From Ailanthus altissimus (Eukaryota; Streptophyta; Magnoliopsida; Sapindales; Simaroubaceae): 64,000 nt of DNA. The notes beneath the pieces are model-generated. The model saw only the letters and a program-made list of their open reading frames with translations, did no database searches and was not told the DNA's origin. The position numbers and the translations under genes are program-made. Below are positions 50,701 to 62,800 of the stretch, piece after piece. Location: assembly GCA_946807835.1 (NCBI GenBank), contig OX327686.1, positions 16,740,001-16,804,000 of the forward strand, read 5' to 3'. Within the stretch, counting starts at the first letter, position 1, and each line of letters begins with the position of its first letter.

Positions 50701-52353
50701 GGACTAGGCAAATTTGAGTTTGGTTTGATTCGGGCCCGAATCGATTGGTTCTATAAAAATAGAGCCGATCTGTTCCCTTCAATTGAATCGAACCTGAATA
50801 AAATCGATTTGGCTCGAGTTCGGTTTAATTATCCATTTACTTTTTAATTTTAAAAAATAATTGGACCAATATTTTACTTGTTATTTTTTGGACTTTTGAG
50901 TTTGGAGTTGGGCTACTTAGGCCTTAGGCTTAAATATAAAATTTAAATTTTTTAATTATTTTGGTCAATAACCCAACTAATAATATCTTGGGCCTAAAAT
51001 TAATATTTTTATGAAATTTTATCATTTTATGTATTTTATAATTTCTAATTTTGTAAATTGGAATCCAATTATGAATTAAATTAAAATAAATTCAAATGTA
51101 TAGAATCCCATGAGACCACTACTAAGTCTCCACGTCAGCACATAACAAGTTTTTGTTCACTTGCTAACAACAAGATGAGACTTGTCTAGGGTAAGTAAGT
51201 TAGATCAGCATTGCACCCACTAGAACTCACGAGGCAACACCTACAATCCACATAACCCCAAGGTTGATGCTTTTAAAAAGTAACCAATCTTAAGATACTT
51301 TGTATTCCAAGCACCACGTGGACGTAATTATCCAAGAACTCTTAGTTGTATTGTTTCTTTAAAATGTCTCTATAAAAAATGGGATTCTACACTTATGTAT
51401 CGCTATGTGTTGCCTTTAAGGGGAATTTGCCAGACTAGTTCCCTTCATACTCAAGACTTATCTTGTATTTTAAATTCAATAAAGACAAGTTTTGAACTCT
51501 AAACACGAGCTCAAGTAAAAAGCCACTTCTTTTATCTTCTCCAAATTCTCTCTAAGAAAAGTTTTACCGCTAAGCATCGCTAGGCATCTAGTATATTTTG
51601 CATGACTCTATTACTCGATCCCAAATTTAGCCAGTCCTCAATAAATTTCTTACTTAATCTCTATTCTTAATATTTAATCAAGTCCAATTTTTGATATCAT
51701 CATATTTAGTAGCTTAATTTTTTTTTTCACTTAATAAAATTTTGAAGATTTAAGACAAACCCCAACAAACTTGACCAAATTTTATCCCAAACATATTAAA
51801 TATGTATATAAGAAACATCACATATTTAGAAGAACTCTACAATACCATTTGACTGTGTAATGTTTTTTTTAAAAAAAACACACAATAAATGCTCGTTAAG
51901 AAAGAATATAAAATATCCTTACCATAGGCATCATATTCCATCCAGAAAAAAAAGTCTACTAGCTTGACAGCTATCACGCTATACTGACGTGTACCGCACT
52001 TTATGTATTGCGTGGATGCATACATGGGCAATCATTTATATCAACGCTTTGGGTAAAAGCTAAAAAGTGGGTGTCTTCATTTCCTTATCATCCCTCTAAT
52101 CACCCAGCGTAGTATCTTGAAATAAAAAATGGGCAAATATTTCAGCAACTTCGATTAGATTAGTTTACTTTCTAAAAGACTCCGTCCGTTCATGCTTTAC
52201 AGGTATGACTCGTGACTCATGAGAGACACATACACCTCTCCTCTCCAAATTCAAACTTTATGACCATAATTTTATATAGATAATGTTCAATTGTAAGCTG
52301 GTCGGTGTTGATCTTCTTTTATATTATGCAACATAAGCAGTTGAACTCGTAAT
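50700..52353. other. Intergenic repeats without gene; LTR-like segment at about 51120-51600
   Basis: About 50705-50830 (gtttggtttgattcgggccc, then tcggtttaatt) is reminiscent of hAT-type ends, but I see no partner end. About 51120-51600 has a TATA-like ctctataaaaaat near 51370 and an AATAAA at 51478 without any coding frame, which is the layout of an LTR or a relic promoter/terminator. The minus frame at 51837-52031 has no recognisable motif. Confidence 0.3.
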
Positions 52354-52972
52354 TAGGGTGAGCAAAATATCAATACAGTATAATTCAGTTTAATATTTTT
52401 TAAAATTAAATTGAATTAAAAAAATTTAAATTTTTTACTTTTATAATCGAATCGTATCGAATCATATATAAAAACCAAATTATATCAAATTGATTCCGTT
52501 TGTTCTTTTAAATATTTTTTTAAAAGAATAAAAATACATGTGTGATAAATAAATTTCATATAAAAAATTAAAGAAAAAATTGTATCTTAACTTTAAACAC
52601 CAAATTAATTAAAATGTATGAATTAAATAAATTAAAAAATTATTAAAATTGAAATTTATCTAAATAAATAAAATATTTATTAATTTTAAGCATCGAATTA
52701 AATAAAAGTCTATGAACTAAATAAATTAAAAAAATAATATAAATAAAACTTATCCAAACAAATAAAATGACCATTGACTTTCAAGAATCAAATTAATTAA
52801 AATTTACAGTTCAATTTAATCTTTTTTCAAGTAAAAGTTAGCTAAAGCTAATTTATTCAAGAATCGAAATAAAAAATTTTATAAATAATTTTTATACTTT
52901 AATATCAAATTATCTAGTTTGATCTGATTCAGTTTAGTATTTTCGAATCAAATTCTTTTTTTTCTACCCCTA
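52354..52972. mobile_element. Candidate hAT-type MITE (619 bp)
   Basis: The ends TAGGGTGAGCAAAA (52354) and, reversed, TAGGGGTAGAAAAA (from 52972) are similar inverted repeats. Both continue inward with a tcagttta-like word. The flanking 8-mers ctcgtaat and cttctagt agree at 5 of 8 positions, which may be a decayed duplication. No coding capacity. Confidence 0.45.
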
Positions 52973-55500
52973 CTTCTAGTCAAAATAGACACTCTCTAAA
53001 ATTTTCCTTAAAAATAAAAACTCCACATAATATATTATTTAATTCTCTTAATAATTATTTTATTTTAAAAAAAAATCAACTTTCTCATTAAATAACATAT
53101 TTGAAGGTATTCATAATTTTAAAATAATTTTTTATTTTAATAGTTATTCTCCAAATTTTTTTATTTTTCAAAATTACCTAACCATTGAATTCTCTTTTTT
53201 TTTTCTTATGATTTTTTTTTATCCTTTTCACTTAAACTAAAGTCTTTTTTTTTTGTTGACATTTTAAATATTGATTGTTTTGCATAATTAAGTAATTTAG
53301 TGAACAAATTTTTTTTAAAGAAGATTTAAGGAGAAAACAACTAATTATTTTCCAACTTTCATCATTGTGTTGCCTCTTTAATTTTCAATTGTTCTTTGTA
53401 AAGTATTCTTAGTTTTTAACTGTTATTATTTGTTTAAAAAGGTTTTGCTTCTAGTAATTCTGCACATGGAAAAAATTAAAAGACAAAAGCTTTTAAAGAA
53501 CACCTCGTTTATAATCTTTGCATGACGTCTAATAGGTTATCGAGCTACCTATGTACTGGAAGGAATTTGTTCCGCTCGCACATATAGTGGGATAAATTTT
53601 TGATCTCATGGTCTAATTTGCGGTAAACTTTAACTAAAAATATTGACAATAAAAAGAAAAAAAAATAACTCTATAAAAACTATATTTTATAGCTTTTTTA
53701 AGTAATAATAAAAATCTAATATACGTAATTATAGATATTGTAACTAATGATAAACAGGTTTTTCCATTAATGTCAAGATTTTAAATTCGAATATTTTTTT
53801 ATCTAAATAATAACAAGAATTTAAATATTTTTTATCCCAATAATAATAATAATAATAAAAAAGAGACATGGACATCTGAGATTTAAATAAAATAATTTAT
53901 AGACTCTTATTAGACAAAAAAAATCTTCATCAGATGATGAAAAACGTTAATATGGATTGTGAAAGAACAATTTCATTTATTTATTGGAAAAAAAATATGT
54001 AGTATAAATCTGTGGTGGATTTCATTTATTTATTATTTAATTTTTCAATTTAATCACAAATGATACTTGTCATAATACACTTAATTTATTTTTTATTTTT
54101 TTAAAGTTATATATAAATAAATAAAATGACTGTCATAATATAATAAATTACAAATGACATGTATGATCAGATAATTAAAATTTTATTTTTAATAAAATAA
54201 TTTAAAAATAAATTAAATAAAAAAAGAAAGAAAGATAAACTCCAAAATATATAAAAATTAACAAACATGCCCTCTGTTTTGCAAATGAATGTTATTGATC
54301 TTATTAAATAACTTATTTTTTTTATTATAAAATTAAAATAATTTAAACTAAAAAATTTATAATTATTAGTTATTGACTATTGTTGATCAATCATTAATCA
54401 AAGTTTATTAATCAATGACACGCCTCGACCGTCAACAAGGGTCAATGATATTTAAAAAAATACCAATCAACAACTAATAACTATTATCCTTTTCAATTTA
54501 GATTTTTTTAAAAGGTTATATGGTAAAAGCAAATTAGTTGATTAATAAGATTAATGATTAAAAAGTAATAAAAGGGAATGCAAATGTCATTTATTTCAAA
54601 ACAATAGGTGTACTTATCATTTTCATTATACTTTAAAGATCCATTTATCTCTTTTCCTTAAATAAAATTAAAATTAAGAAAACTAAACTAAAAAAGAAAG
54701 TAATCAAACATTAATCTACTCAGTAGTTCATCAATCAGTTAGTAATTGATAACAAATTGACTTGTAATTAATATTAGTAAACTCAAAATTTTTTAATTTA
54801 TATATGATAGTAAAATTATTTTCATTAATAAGCCAAAAAATACTAAAAATAAAGAAAAAAGTGACTGTTATAATGTCAATGTCAAACAACAAAAGAGTAA
54901 ATGTGTACTATTACTACCATTAAAGTTGTTGCCTTGATAATTTAATTAATAGTGTTAGCAATGCACTTTCACACCTCTATTATTTAATGACAATGTTATC
55001 TTTTTTAAATTTTGAATTTTTATCTTTATTTAAAATTTTATTTAGCAAAATTAATAAGTTATTAATTATTATAAGTATACAAATTATTCATATAAATATT
55101 TTATCACATGACAGAAGTGTTTTTATCCTTTTTAAAATTATAAAAATTTATGAATTTTATTTTTAAAATTTTAAAAATTTAAATATTTTTTTCTTTAATA
55201 ACAAGTTTTTTTTTTAAAAACGAATAAGAATAATGAGTTGGCCGCAAGGAAATTAGGCCTAAATTTTAGGCCCTTATATCATAATCAAAGTGGCTGTTAG
55301 TGTAGGCTGCTACAAGAATTTGACCTTACCCGAGGATTGTGTGGAACTTATATCATAATCAAAGTGGCTTTTCGTCATAAGCTTATTGTAACACGACGCG
55401 TAGTAAAAGATACGATTAAAAGTCTCCCAAAAAAAAAAAAAAAGGAAAAAGATGCAATGGAAAGTATAGTGTTATCGTATCTCAAAAAAAGCTGTTAAAT
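52973..55500. other. Very AT-rich stretch without gene
   Basis: Poly-A/T runs, a (TAA)n microsatellite at about 53840-53865, and a short tcaat-rich patch at about 54360-54480 resembling the core of the element at 22.6-23.3 kb. I see no gene. Confidence 0.5.
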
Positions 55501-55659
55501 TTTAAAAAATTAAAGTACAGTTGTCAGCAAGTGAGTGGCATCACACAACTTGAATGCTTACGAAAACCGCAGAGGATTAAAACCAATCATTACGTGGGTT
55601 TTTCTGGTGGACCAATGGTTACCTAGTCTGATCTGGCAAATGAACAAAACAAACATCGG

Positions 55660-55837
55660 TTCTGTCGTCTATATATTTTGTACGCAAAAACTTCCGATCA
55701 ACGAACACTCACACCTTTTTTTCCCTAAAAAAACACAAAAAGGCGCGCGCGCACACACACTAATCGAAAACTCCCAACACATCACATCCAAATAATCTTT
55801 AACCAACATCTCTCTGTATCTGCCTCTCATCAATTGA
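55660..55837 (+). promoter_or_regulatory. Promoter and leader of the VKAP-repeat gene
   Basis: A tctatatatttt TATA-like box at about 55668-55679 lies some 160 bp before the ATG at 55838. The leader includes a (GC)n(AC)n microsatellite (about 55743-55759) and CT-rich stretches typical of plant 5'UTRs. The overlapping frame at 55535-55795 is accidental. Confidence 0.5.
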
Positions 55838-57694
55838 ATGGCGGAATCAGAACCAAATTCAACGCAGGCTTTGTCGGGTAAGTGTGTACGACGTTTCCAT
55901 TCATTTTTTTATTCTCCATTCTCAATACCCCAAGTAGATTTCTCTCGTTTATTGATCGGATTAATATGGATTCGATCATATGTACTTGCAAATGCAATCA
56001 TTTCATAGAATTTCTTCAGGGTTGCTCTCATGGAATTATGAATATCTGCCATCTGCGACCTTTTCCTGTATATATATTCTTTGGCCGGTGAGAAATCGGT
56101 TTTTGGGTTTTGTTTTCTTACGAGTTTTAACGCTGGATACTCTGTTAAAATCGAAAGCAGAAGTCGTGGAATTTATGTTGGACAAGCGGTTGGTTATTCG
56201 ATCTTTTGTCCCCTTCTATGGTAGTTTGTAGCAACCAAATTGAGAGTATATCTTGTACATTTTAGTGTTTTATCGTCAGCTTCAAATTACATCAACTCTA
56301 TATGCCCAACAAATTTTTTTTTTTTTTAAAAAAATGTTCACCATTTTGTGTCAAAATATATATTACTGATAGCATATCATTCATTGCTTATTCCCATTTT
56401 GTCTTGACATTGTGTCTGAATCCTTTTATTTGGGCATATAGAAGCCAACCTTAGAATTATGTTTGAAAATTTTATAATCCGGCAGATAAAGATGTGAAAG
56501 CACCCAGTGTACTCGAAAGAACAATGGAAAAGATTGAAGCTGCATTGCATAGTGAAAGAACACATCATCATCACAAAGAAACTCATGGTAATCGAACTGA
56601 TATTGATAAAGATACCCTATTAAATGATGTGAAAGCGCCTAATTTGTTCAAAAGAGCAAAGGAGGAGATTGAGGCTCTTGTCGAAACAATCCATCACAAG
56701 AAAGAGTCTCAAACTAATGGAACACGGTTTGGATACTCTGCCAGTCCTTTTGTGTGAAGAAATTTGAAATTAGACTTTTGAGTGGCTTTAATTTGTTGGT
56801 TTACTTACTGTTATGTGATCAATTTTTATTCAGGGATGAATCCATCAAGGCAGCGTCAAAACCAGAAAAATCAGGTTCTTTACCAGATCTAATTTCTCAT
56901 TATTTATATATTTGTCTGATTTGTTGTGTAAGAGTGTGCAATAGGACAGTTCCATTGAACTCTCTCATGGGATAAAGTTCAATTATAGGTACTTGAGGGC
57001 TTAGTTTTAAGTAAATTATGAGATAGATAGTTCTCTTTTTACTTTCTATTGGCATGTGAATGCTGTAGGATTTGATTTTTGTTTCCCACTTTCTGTGTTC
57101 TAGTTTTTCCTTCTGATGTGTTTTTATGAGGCGTGGTGGATTACTTGACATCTTCTCTGTGATGAAATTCATTTTCTTTCAACTTTTAGTAAAACTTCTT
57201 CCTCATTCTTATCAAAAGAATGAAGTCGAAAAAAGAAAAAAGAACAGTTCCACTGGTTTTGTACTCAGTGGAGTTCTTTAGATTATATTGTGTGGATTTT
57301 TGTAATGTTTCCTTTTACTCTTTGCTCTTTGCTTCAAGAGTTTGAGCCAAGTAGTCTTACAAATGTTTTATCTTATTTACCAGAAGAAGAAGTCAAGGCT
57401 CCCAATCTAATTGAAAGAGCTAAGGAAAAGATTGAAGCCATCACACACAATCATTGTAAAGAAACTCATGGAATGAGGGATGACATCAATGAGAGCACCC
57501 CCATTGATGAAGTTAAAGCACCTAATGTATTTGAACGAGCAAAAGAAGAAATTGAGGCACTTGTCGAAACAATCCATCCCAAGAAGGAATCAAGCCAGTC
57601 TCTCTCTTCATCTAAGGAGGAAAAAGGATTCTGGTCCTCTATTGGTAAGTGGTTGGAAAAGGTATGCTCTCCTACGTGCAGCAAAAGAGATTAA
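55838..57694 (+). CDS. Hydrophilic repeat protein with four VKAP-x(4)-R-x(3)-K/E-IEA motifs (four exons, 210 aa), function unknown
   Basis: Exons 55838-55877, 56486-56726, 56834-56874 and 57384-57694 join in frame (633 nt with stop) through GT-AG introns. The protein begins MAESEPNSTQALS. Four copies of a helical-looking motif occur at residues about 16-34, 61-82, 110-127 and 150-171. Motifs 1 and 3 are followed by His-rich HHHHKETHG or HNHCKETHG; motifs 2 and 4 by ALVETIHxKKES. The protein therefore consists of two tandem copies of a two-motif module, one mostly in exon 2 and one in exon 4. The end is Gly-Phe-Trp plus a short amphipathic tail (FWSSIGKWLEKV). There is no signal peptide or membrane segment. 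Similar KAPN-type proteins occur in plants, but I know no tested function. Retaining intron 2 would stop the protein soon after exon 2. An alternative donor at GAAAAG|GTATGC near 57661 could change the C-terminus. Confidence 0.82.
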
Positions 57695-58075
57695 TAATAT
57701 CAAGTTTATACACAGGTCTGGTTGTTTACATTTCAAATACAGACTAGAAATGAAACGTGATTTACTGATTTCACATGGTTGCAGTACTTTGTCATTTATC
57801 ATTGCTAAAAGTGTGAGTTTATTTTGTTTTTCCTGTATGGTGCCTGTATGCGTTACGATTTACAATTTGTGTGAAAGAGGAATTTTTTTTTCAAATTTTC
57901 AATCTGGTCAAGACTGTATACATAGTTGGATTGATAAACGATCATCTCCTAATTCTGCTTTTGGTCATATCTGTGGGCTTAAAGATAACTTCTCTTTATA
58001 CTTTTCGCTGTCGTGCAAATACCAAATTGTCTCTTTTGTTGCACTTGCACTTGCATCGCCCAATACGAATATTAC

Positions 58076-58128
58076 TTGACCTCACGTTCTGAAGATATAG
58101 CTCACTTGACTAAAATTCATAATTGACC
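58076..58128 (+). promoter_or_regulatory. Cluster of three W-boxes upstream of the NPR1-like locus
   Basis: TTGACC at 58076-58081, TTGACT at 58106-58111 and TTGACC at 58123-58128 lie within 53 bp. W-boxes (TTGACC/T) bind WRKY factors, and W-boxes in the Arabidopsis NPR1 promoter are known to matter. The cluster is about 1.2 kb before the NPR1-like ATG, so the link is inferred. Confidence 0.4.
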
Positions 58129-58663
58129 TGACTAATCGAGAAGACTCTTGCCGTTTTCATTTAAAGCGAGTGGGGGAAGTGGGAACTTTACCTCACCTGC
58201 CTGTTGCTTCTTTTACTACCATCAAATTATCAATTCAAAGCTTGAAACAAGGCTGCAATAGACGCACTTGCATAAATGTATGTTGTTCCTTCAGTTAGAA
58301 ACATTGACATGTTTTTAACCCAAATTAATTCTATTAAATATGCCGTCAAAGCAGTTAGATTTATTACCTTTTTACTTAAAATGAAATCCTCCAGAATCTA
58401 CCAACGTCCATCGCCCAATGATGATTAAAGTGAATCATTTTGGTCTTTTACGATTATTTACAAATTATAAAATGTTTAACTAAATCCCAAAATATATATA
58501 TATATATAGCTGTTACAAATTGATCCCATAATATTGAGTCTACAATTTATCTGACATGCACATGGACTCATACATTAAATATGCAGAATGAATAACTGAT
58601 TTGAAGCCAAGAGGATTGATGACTATTCAGGGAAGAACTTTTCAACTAGAATTGAAGCAAATA

Positions 58664-58867
58664 TCAGCGACTTTGATCACCGATGAATGAAGATGACATT
58701 AACACCAGAAATATAAAAGTCAAAATGAAATAAGCAATTATGACAAAAAAAATTAATGACGAAAGCCGAAATCGGCTGCGACTAATTTTTACCCTCAACG
58801 ATTCCTGTAAAGCAAGTTCTATCGTGTAATCATCATCATTTTCAGTATCAGACTCAGTCATTTTCAT
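58664..58867 (-). other. Small minus-strand frame with a UIM-like acidic start and a hydrophobic segment (doubtful)
   Basis: The frame from ATG 58867 encodes about 67 aa. An acidic start (MTESDTENDDD) is followed by TIELALQESLR, which fits the core of a ubiquitin-interacting motif (acidic, then A-L-x-x-S). After a possible splice donor (GAGGGTAAAAA) the frame runs into a hydrophobic stretch (LIFFVIIAYFILTFIFLVLM). It may be a first exon of an unseen gene, a short membrane peptide, or chance. No downstream exon was recognised. Confidence 0.2.
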
Positions 58868-59340
58868 CAATCATAAATCAAATCCCATTTGGATAAAGCC
58901 TCATGCTAGCCGTCCGATCACCCAAAAAAAATACAAAAACTTGTCAAGTGAACAGAAAGATGAAAGTAAGATAAGTTGTGTCTGAGCGAAAACGAGTAAC
59001 AGGGGCTGGAGTTTGGGAGATCCTGATGTACGGACGAAAATCTAGGGAACTCAACTCGTCTTGTAATAATGATGACGAGCGAAAGCAAACAAAAGGAAAA
59101 GCTCTTTACAAGCTCTTATTGCTCTTTAATGGCAATCTTTGTTTTCATTCTTCGTCACCCATGTTACTAATGCTATCTCTTTAACCCCCACTTGCTCCTT
59201 CTCTACTAATTACCCATGGCGGTTCAGCATCCCTCTGACGTAGACCCTCTTCGTAAATAAATGTACATCTCTTGAATTTGATCGAATTGTGTATGTTTTC
59301 TTCAGTCTTGTTGATATAAACAGTTTTTGCTCAATCTTGG

Positions 59341-59877
59341 ATGGATGATAGAAATGACTTCTCGGATTCAAACGCGATCAGTAACAATAGCAGCACATGC
59401 TGTATAGCTGCAGCCAATACTGAGACTCTCTCTTCATCAGAACCTTTGAACCCTGATGTCTCAGCTCTTCGTATTTTGTCCAACAACCTTGAAAAAATCT
59501 TTGAGTCAACGGATTTTGAATTATTTGCTGATGCAAAGATCGTGCGTTCGACCGGCCGTGAAGTTCCGGTCCACCGCTGCGTTCTTTCCGCCAGAAGTGC
59601 TTTTTTCAAGAATGTGTTTTCTGGGAAAGAGAGAGGAGCCAAGTTTGAGCTGAAGGAGTTGGTGAGGGATTATGACGTTGGGTTTGATTCGCTTGTTGCG
59701 GTTTTGGCTTACTTGTATAGTGGGAAAGTGAGGCCTTTGCCAGAGGGTGTTTGTGTTTGTGTTTGTGTTGATGATGGCTGCTCGCATGTTGCTTGTAGGC
59801 CGGCTGTGGATTTTATGGTGGAAGTGCTTTATGTTTCTTTTACTTTTCAGGTTCCTGAGTTGGTGGCTCTATTTCAG
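59341..59877 (+). CDS. NPR1-like exon 1: intact BTB/POZ module
   Basis: Open from ATG 59341 to the donor CAG|GTACGA at 59877 (phase 0). Read through without splicing, the frame stays open to 59964, giving a possible 207-aa BTB-only protein. A gtttgt microsatellite around 59750-59768 lengthens the VCVCVCV run relative to usual NPR1 proteins. The opposite-strand frames at 59331-59642 and 59521-59787 are shadows. Confidence 0.75.
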
Positions 59878-62800
59878 GTACGAGTGAAGCCTTGTGTAAT
59901 TTGCTTGAATTTTGGTTTAAAATTAGGATTTAAATTAACATTTTGTGATTTAGTTTTTGGTTGATGTTTGTCACATTGTTTACATTTTATTGTTTATAGT
60001 CTGATTTGATTATGTTATAGTATATGTCATGGCTCAAAGTATATGCTGAACATGAGAATGGTTTTTATGTCTTTTCTGTTGGCAATAGAAATTGTCAAGA
60101 ATTTCAATTCTTTCATGTAGCCTTATTGGTGATGGTAGTGGAGTCATATGCATAGGGGGCAGAGCATCCCAGGTCATATTCTTGTTTTGCTCGTGCAAGT
60201 TCTTCTTTATCCTTTATATTCATTGCCACATATTTATGCTGAAACAATTTCATCACGTTGCAAGAAAATGTCTTCAACTGGATAGCAAAATCGATATACA
60301 ATACTGAGGATAATTTGCATAAATACTTGATTGATGGCAAGTCAACCAAGGTAAGGCTTTGCAGTCTTTTAATTCTGTTTCATTCTTGTTGTTTTAACTT
60401 CATTCATCCCCACATAAAGCTAACGAACATGATAGTTGATATTTTGTGAGATGGGAAGAGGATCAGTTCAAGGAATATATACAACCTTTCTATCTTGAGT
60501 CTCTTCAGCCACTGCTATTAGGGAATGGCTGGCTCATTATCTACTATTTTTCTTTTCTGAATGTTTTGTCGGCTTTTCGTTTGACTGCAAAGGCTCCTCC
60601 TAGACATTCTTGACAAGGTTGCAGTAGATGACATGCTGGTTGTCTTAACTTTTATTTGTTGCAGATAAGTGTGGTAAAGTTTGTGAGAAATTGTTAATAA
60701 GGTATGTAGAGATCATTGTCAAATCTGATGTTGATGTTGTAACTCTTGATAAAACCTTGCCCCAAAACATCGTAAAAGGAAATCATGGATTTGCGTGTGG
60801 AACTCAGCTCAGAGAGACCTGAAGACCGAGGCTTTCCTGATAAACATATAAAGAGAATACATCGGGCTCTAGATTCAGATGATGTTGAATTAGTCAGAAT
60901 GCTACCGAAAGAGGCACATACTAATCTAGATGATGCAAATGCACTGCATTATGCTGTGGCATATTGTGATGCAAAGACCACAACAGAGCTTCTTGATCTG
61001 GGACTTGCTGATGTAAACCATAGAAATTTAAGGGGCTATACAGTACTGCATGTTGCAGCAATGAGGAAGGAGCCTAAGATTATAGTATCTCTTTTGACAA
61101 AGGGAGCTCGGCCATCAGATCTTAGATTGGATGGTCGAAAAGCACTTCAGATTGCAAAGCGGCTAACTAGCTGCATATTACTATACATCTACTGAGGAAG
61201 AAAAAGCTTCCCCCAAGGATCGGTTGTGCGTAGAAATACTGGAGCAAGCAGAGAGAAGAGATCCCTTGCTTGGAGAAGCTTCCCTTTCTCTTGCTATGGC
61301 CGGTGATGATCTTCGGATGAAACTATTGTACCCTGAAAATAGAGGTAAGTTTTCCTTGAGGCCCAAAGCCCCTTTCTTCCCCTTATCACATGCTTGCTAG
61401 ATATAATCCTTTTCAACTTAAAGAAATAGCTAACAAATCTTCATTTGTTATTTTAATTTCCACTTCTTTGCATTTTTTTATCTCCAGAAGTGTTTTTAGA
61501 TGTTCCCTTACAGGAAACTCCATGGTTTTAGTTTCCCTTGAATCACTTATGATTTGGAGTGTGATTTGGTAGTAATATAAGTGACACTAGTGAAATCTAA
61601 CAGGAGTAATTCTTGTGTTTGGAAAAAAAATATTATATGGCATCCACAAGATGATACTGTTATAATAGTTTACTAGACACAGTATAGTAAAAAGAATCTA
61701 AATTTTACTGTTTAGTAATAGTGATGTTAGTCATTTGAATTTGATGTGTAATCTGCTGGCAAGGGAAATGCCTTTACATTCACCATTTAACCATATAATC
61801 AATCAACTGGTGTTATGTAGTGGATACCATGAACGTATCTCCCTGATCGATCTGTTCGGAAAAAAGAAACTAAATTACAAGTTTTACTCCCTTGAAATTT
61901 GTTGCGGCAAGTTAGTCCCATTTTTCATCTCAAAGGAACTCCTCTCTCTTTTAATCCTGTGTTCTTTATCTATCTTTTCTCTAGCTAAGCTCTGCTGGTG
62001 CCTTACTGATCTGCTATTGTCTCTCCATCTGGTTGAACCCTTTGTGAAGGTCATTGATATGATTAATCAATTCCCAACTGATAACAAGACAGGTTCTGAA
62101 CTCTTCACTGCCCTTTGCTTCTTCCCTTGTATATATATATATGTATGCATATAAATATATACAGTATGAATGTGGTTAGTATCTTTATGCTAAATTATTT
62201 CATTAAGTAGACCTTTAAGCTTCTTAAAGAATATTTGCGTCAACTTTTTAGAGCATGTTTGTGGAGGCCATAATGTTGTTTATTTTTCCTTACATTTTAT
62301 AAATTTGCACTCTCTTTTTCTTAGGGCAGAATGGTACTCCTAAAATACTGTAAACTTAGTTGCATGTTAGTTTTAACATTCTTCTGGTGTCCAATCTTTC
62401 TGTTATTATGTGAGACATTTACTTAATATCCTTTCTTACTGATTGCTAAGAGGGAGAACATACTGTTACTCAGAACTTATTATTTTTGTGATTAAAAATT
62501 AAATATCTAGTAAGAGATATTCTATTTTTGTGCGGTTTATGAACTTATGTAACGAACATATCTTAGATTCAATTCCTTCCTTCCTTTTTCGTTTGTACTT
62601 GTTTGCCAACCAGGGTTGATTGGGGACATTACTTCCAAAGTCCTTGTATGATCTGGGTGCTTCAGCATGGAAAAATATCACTCCTGTTCCCACATTTTTC
62701 CTCTTGTTTGTTTTCTGTTTTTCCCCTTCTTCCTTGAGATAGAAAAATACATAGAGGTTATGAGGTAAGAGATTGTGGATATTGTTTGAGAGATTTTCAG

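Larger units (their letters stand above)
57695..59340. other. 3'UTR of the VKAP gene and upstream region of the NPR1-like locus
   Basis: Mostly AT-rich non-coding DNA. It includes a (TA)n run at about 58493-58508, the W-box cluster listed separately and a doubtful minus-strand frame at 58664-58867. The plus frames at 57871-58092 and 58978-59184 are not supported by motifs or splice structure. Confidence 0.5.

Noticed and set aside
55535..55795. 86-codon plus-strand frame before the VKAP gene
   Set aside because: It spans the TATA box and leader, lacks motifs and has no conserved start.
59331..59787. Minus-strand frames opposite NPR1 exon 1
   Set aside because: They are shadows; the plus frame carries the BTB domain.
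61735..62154. 139-codon plus-strand frame in NPR1 intron 2
   Set aside because: It falls between well-defined splice sites, has a hydrophobic low-complexity product and no domain.
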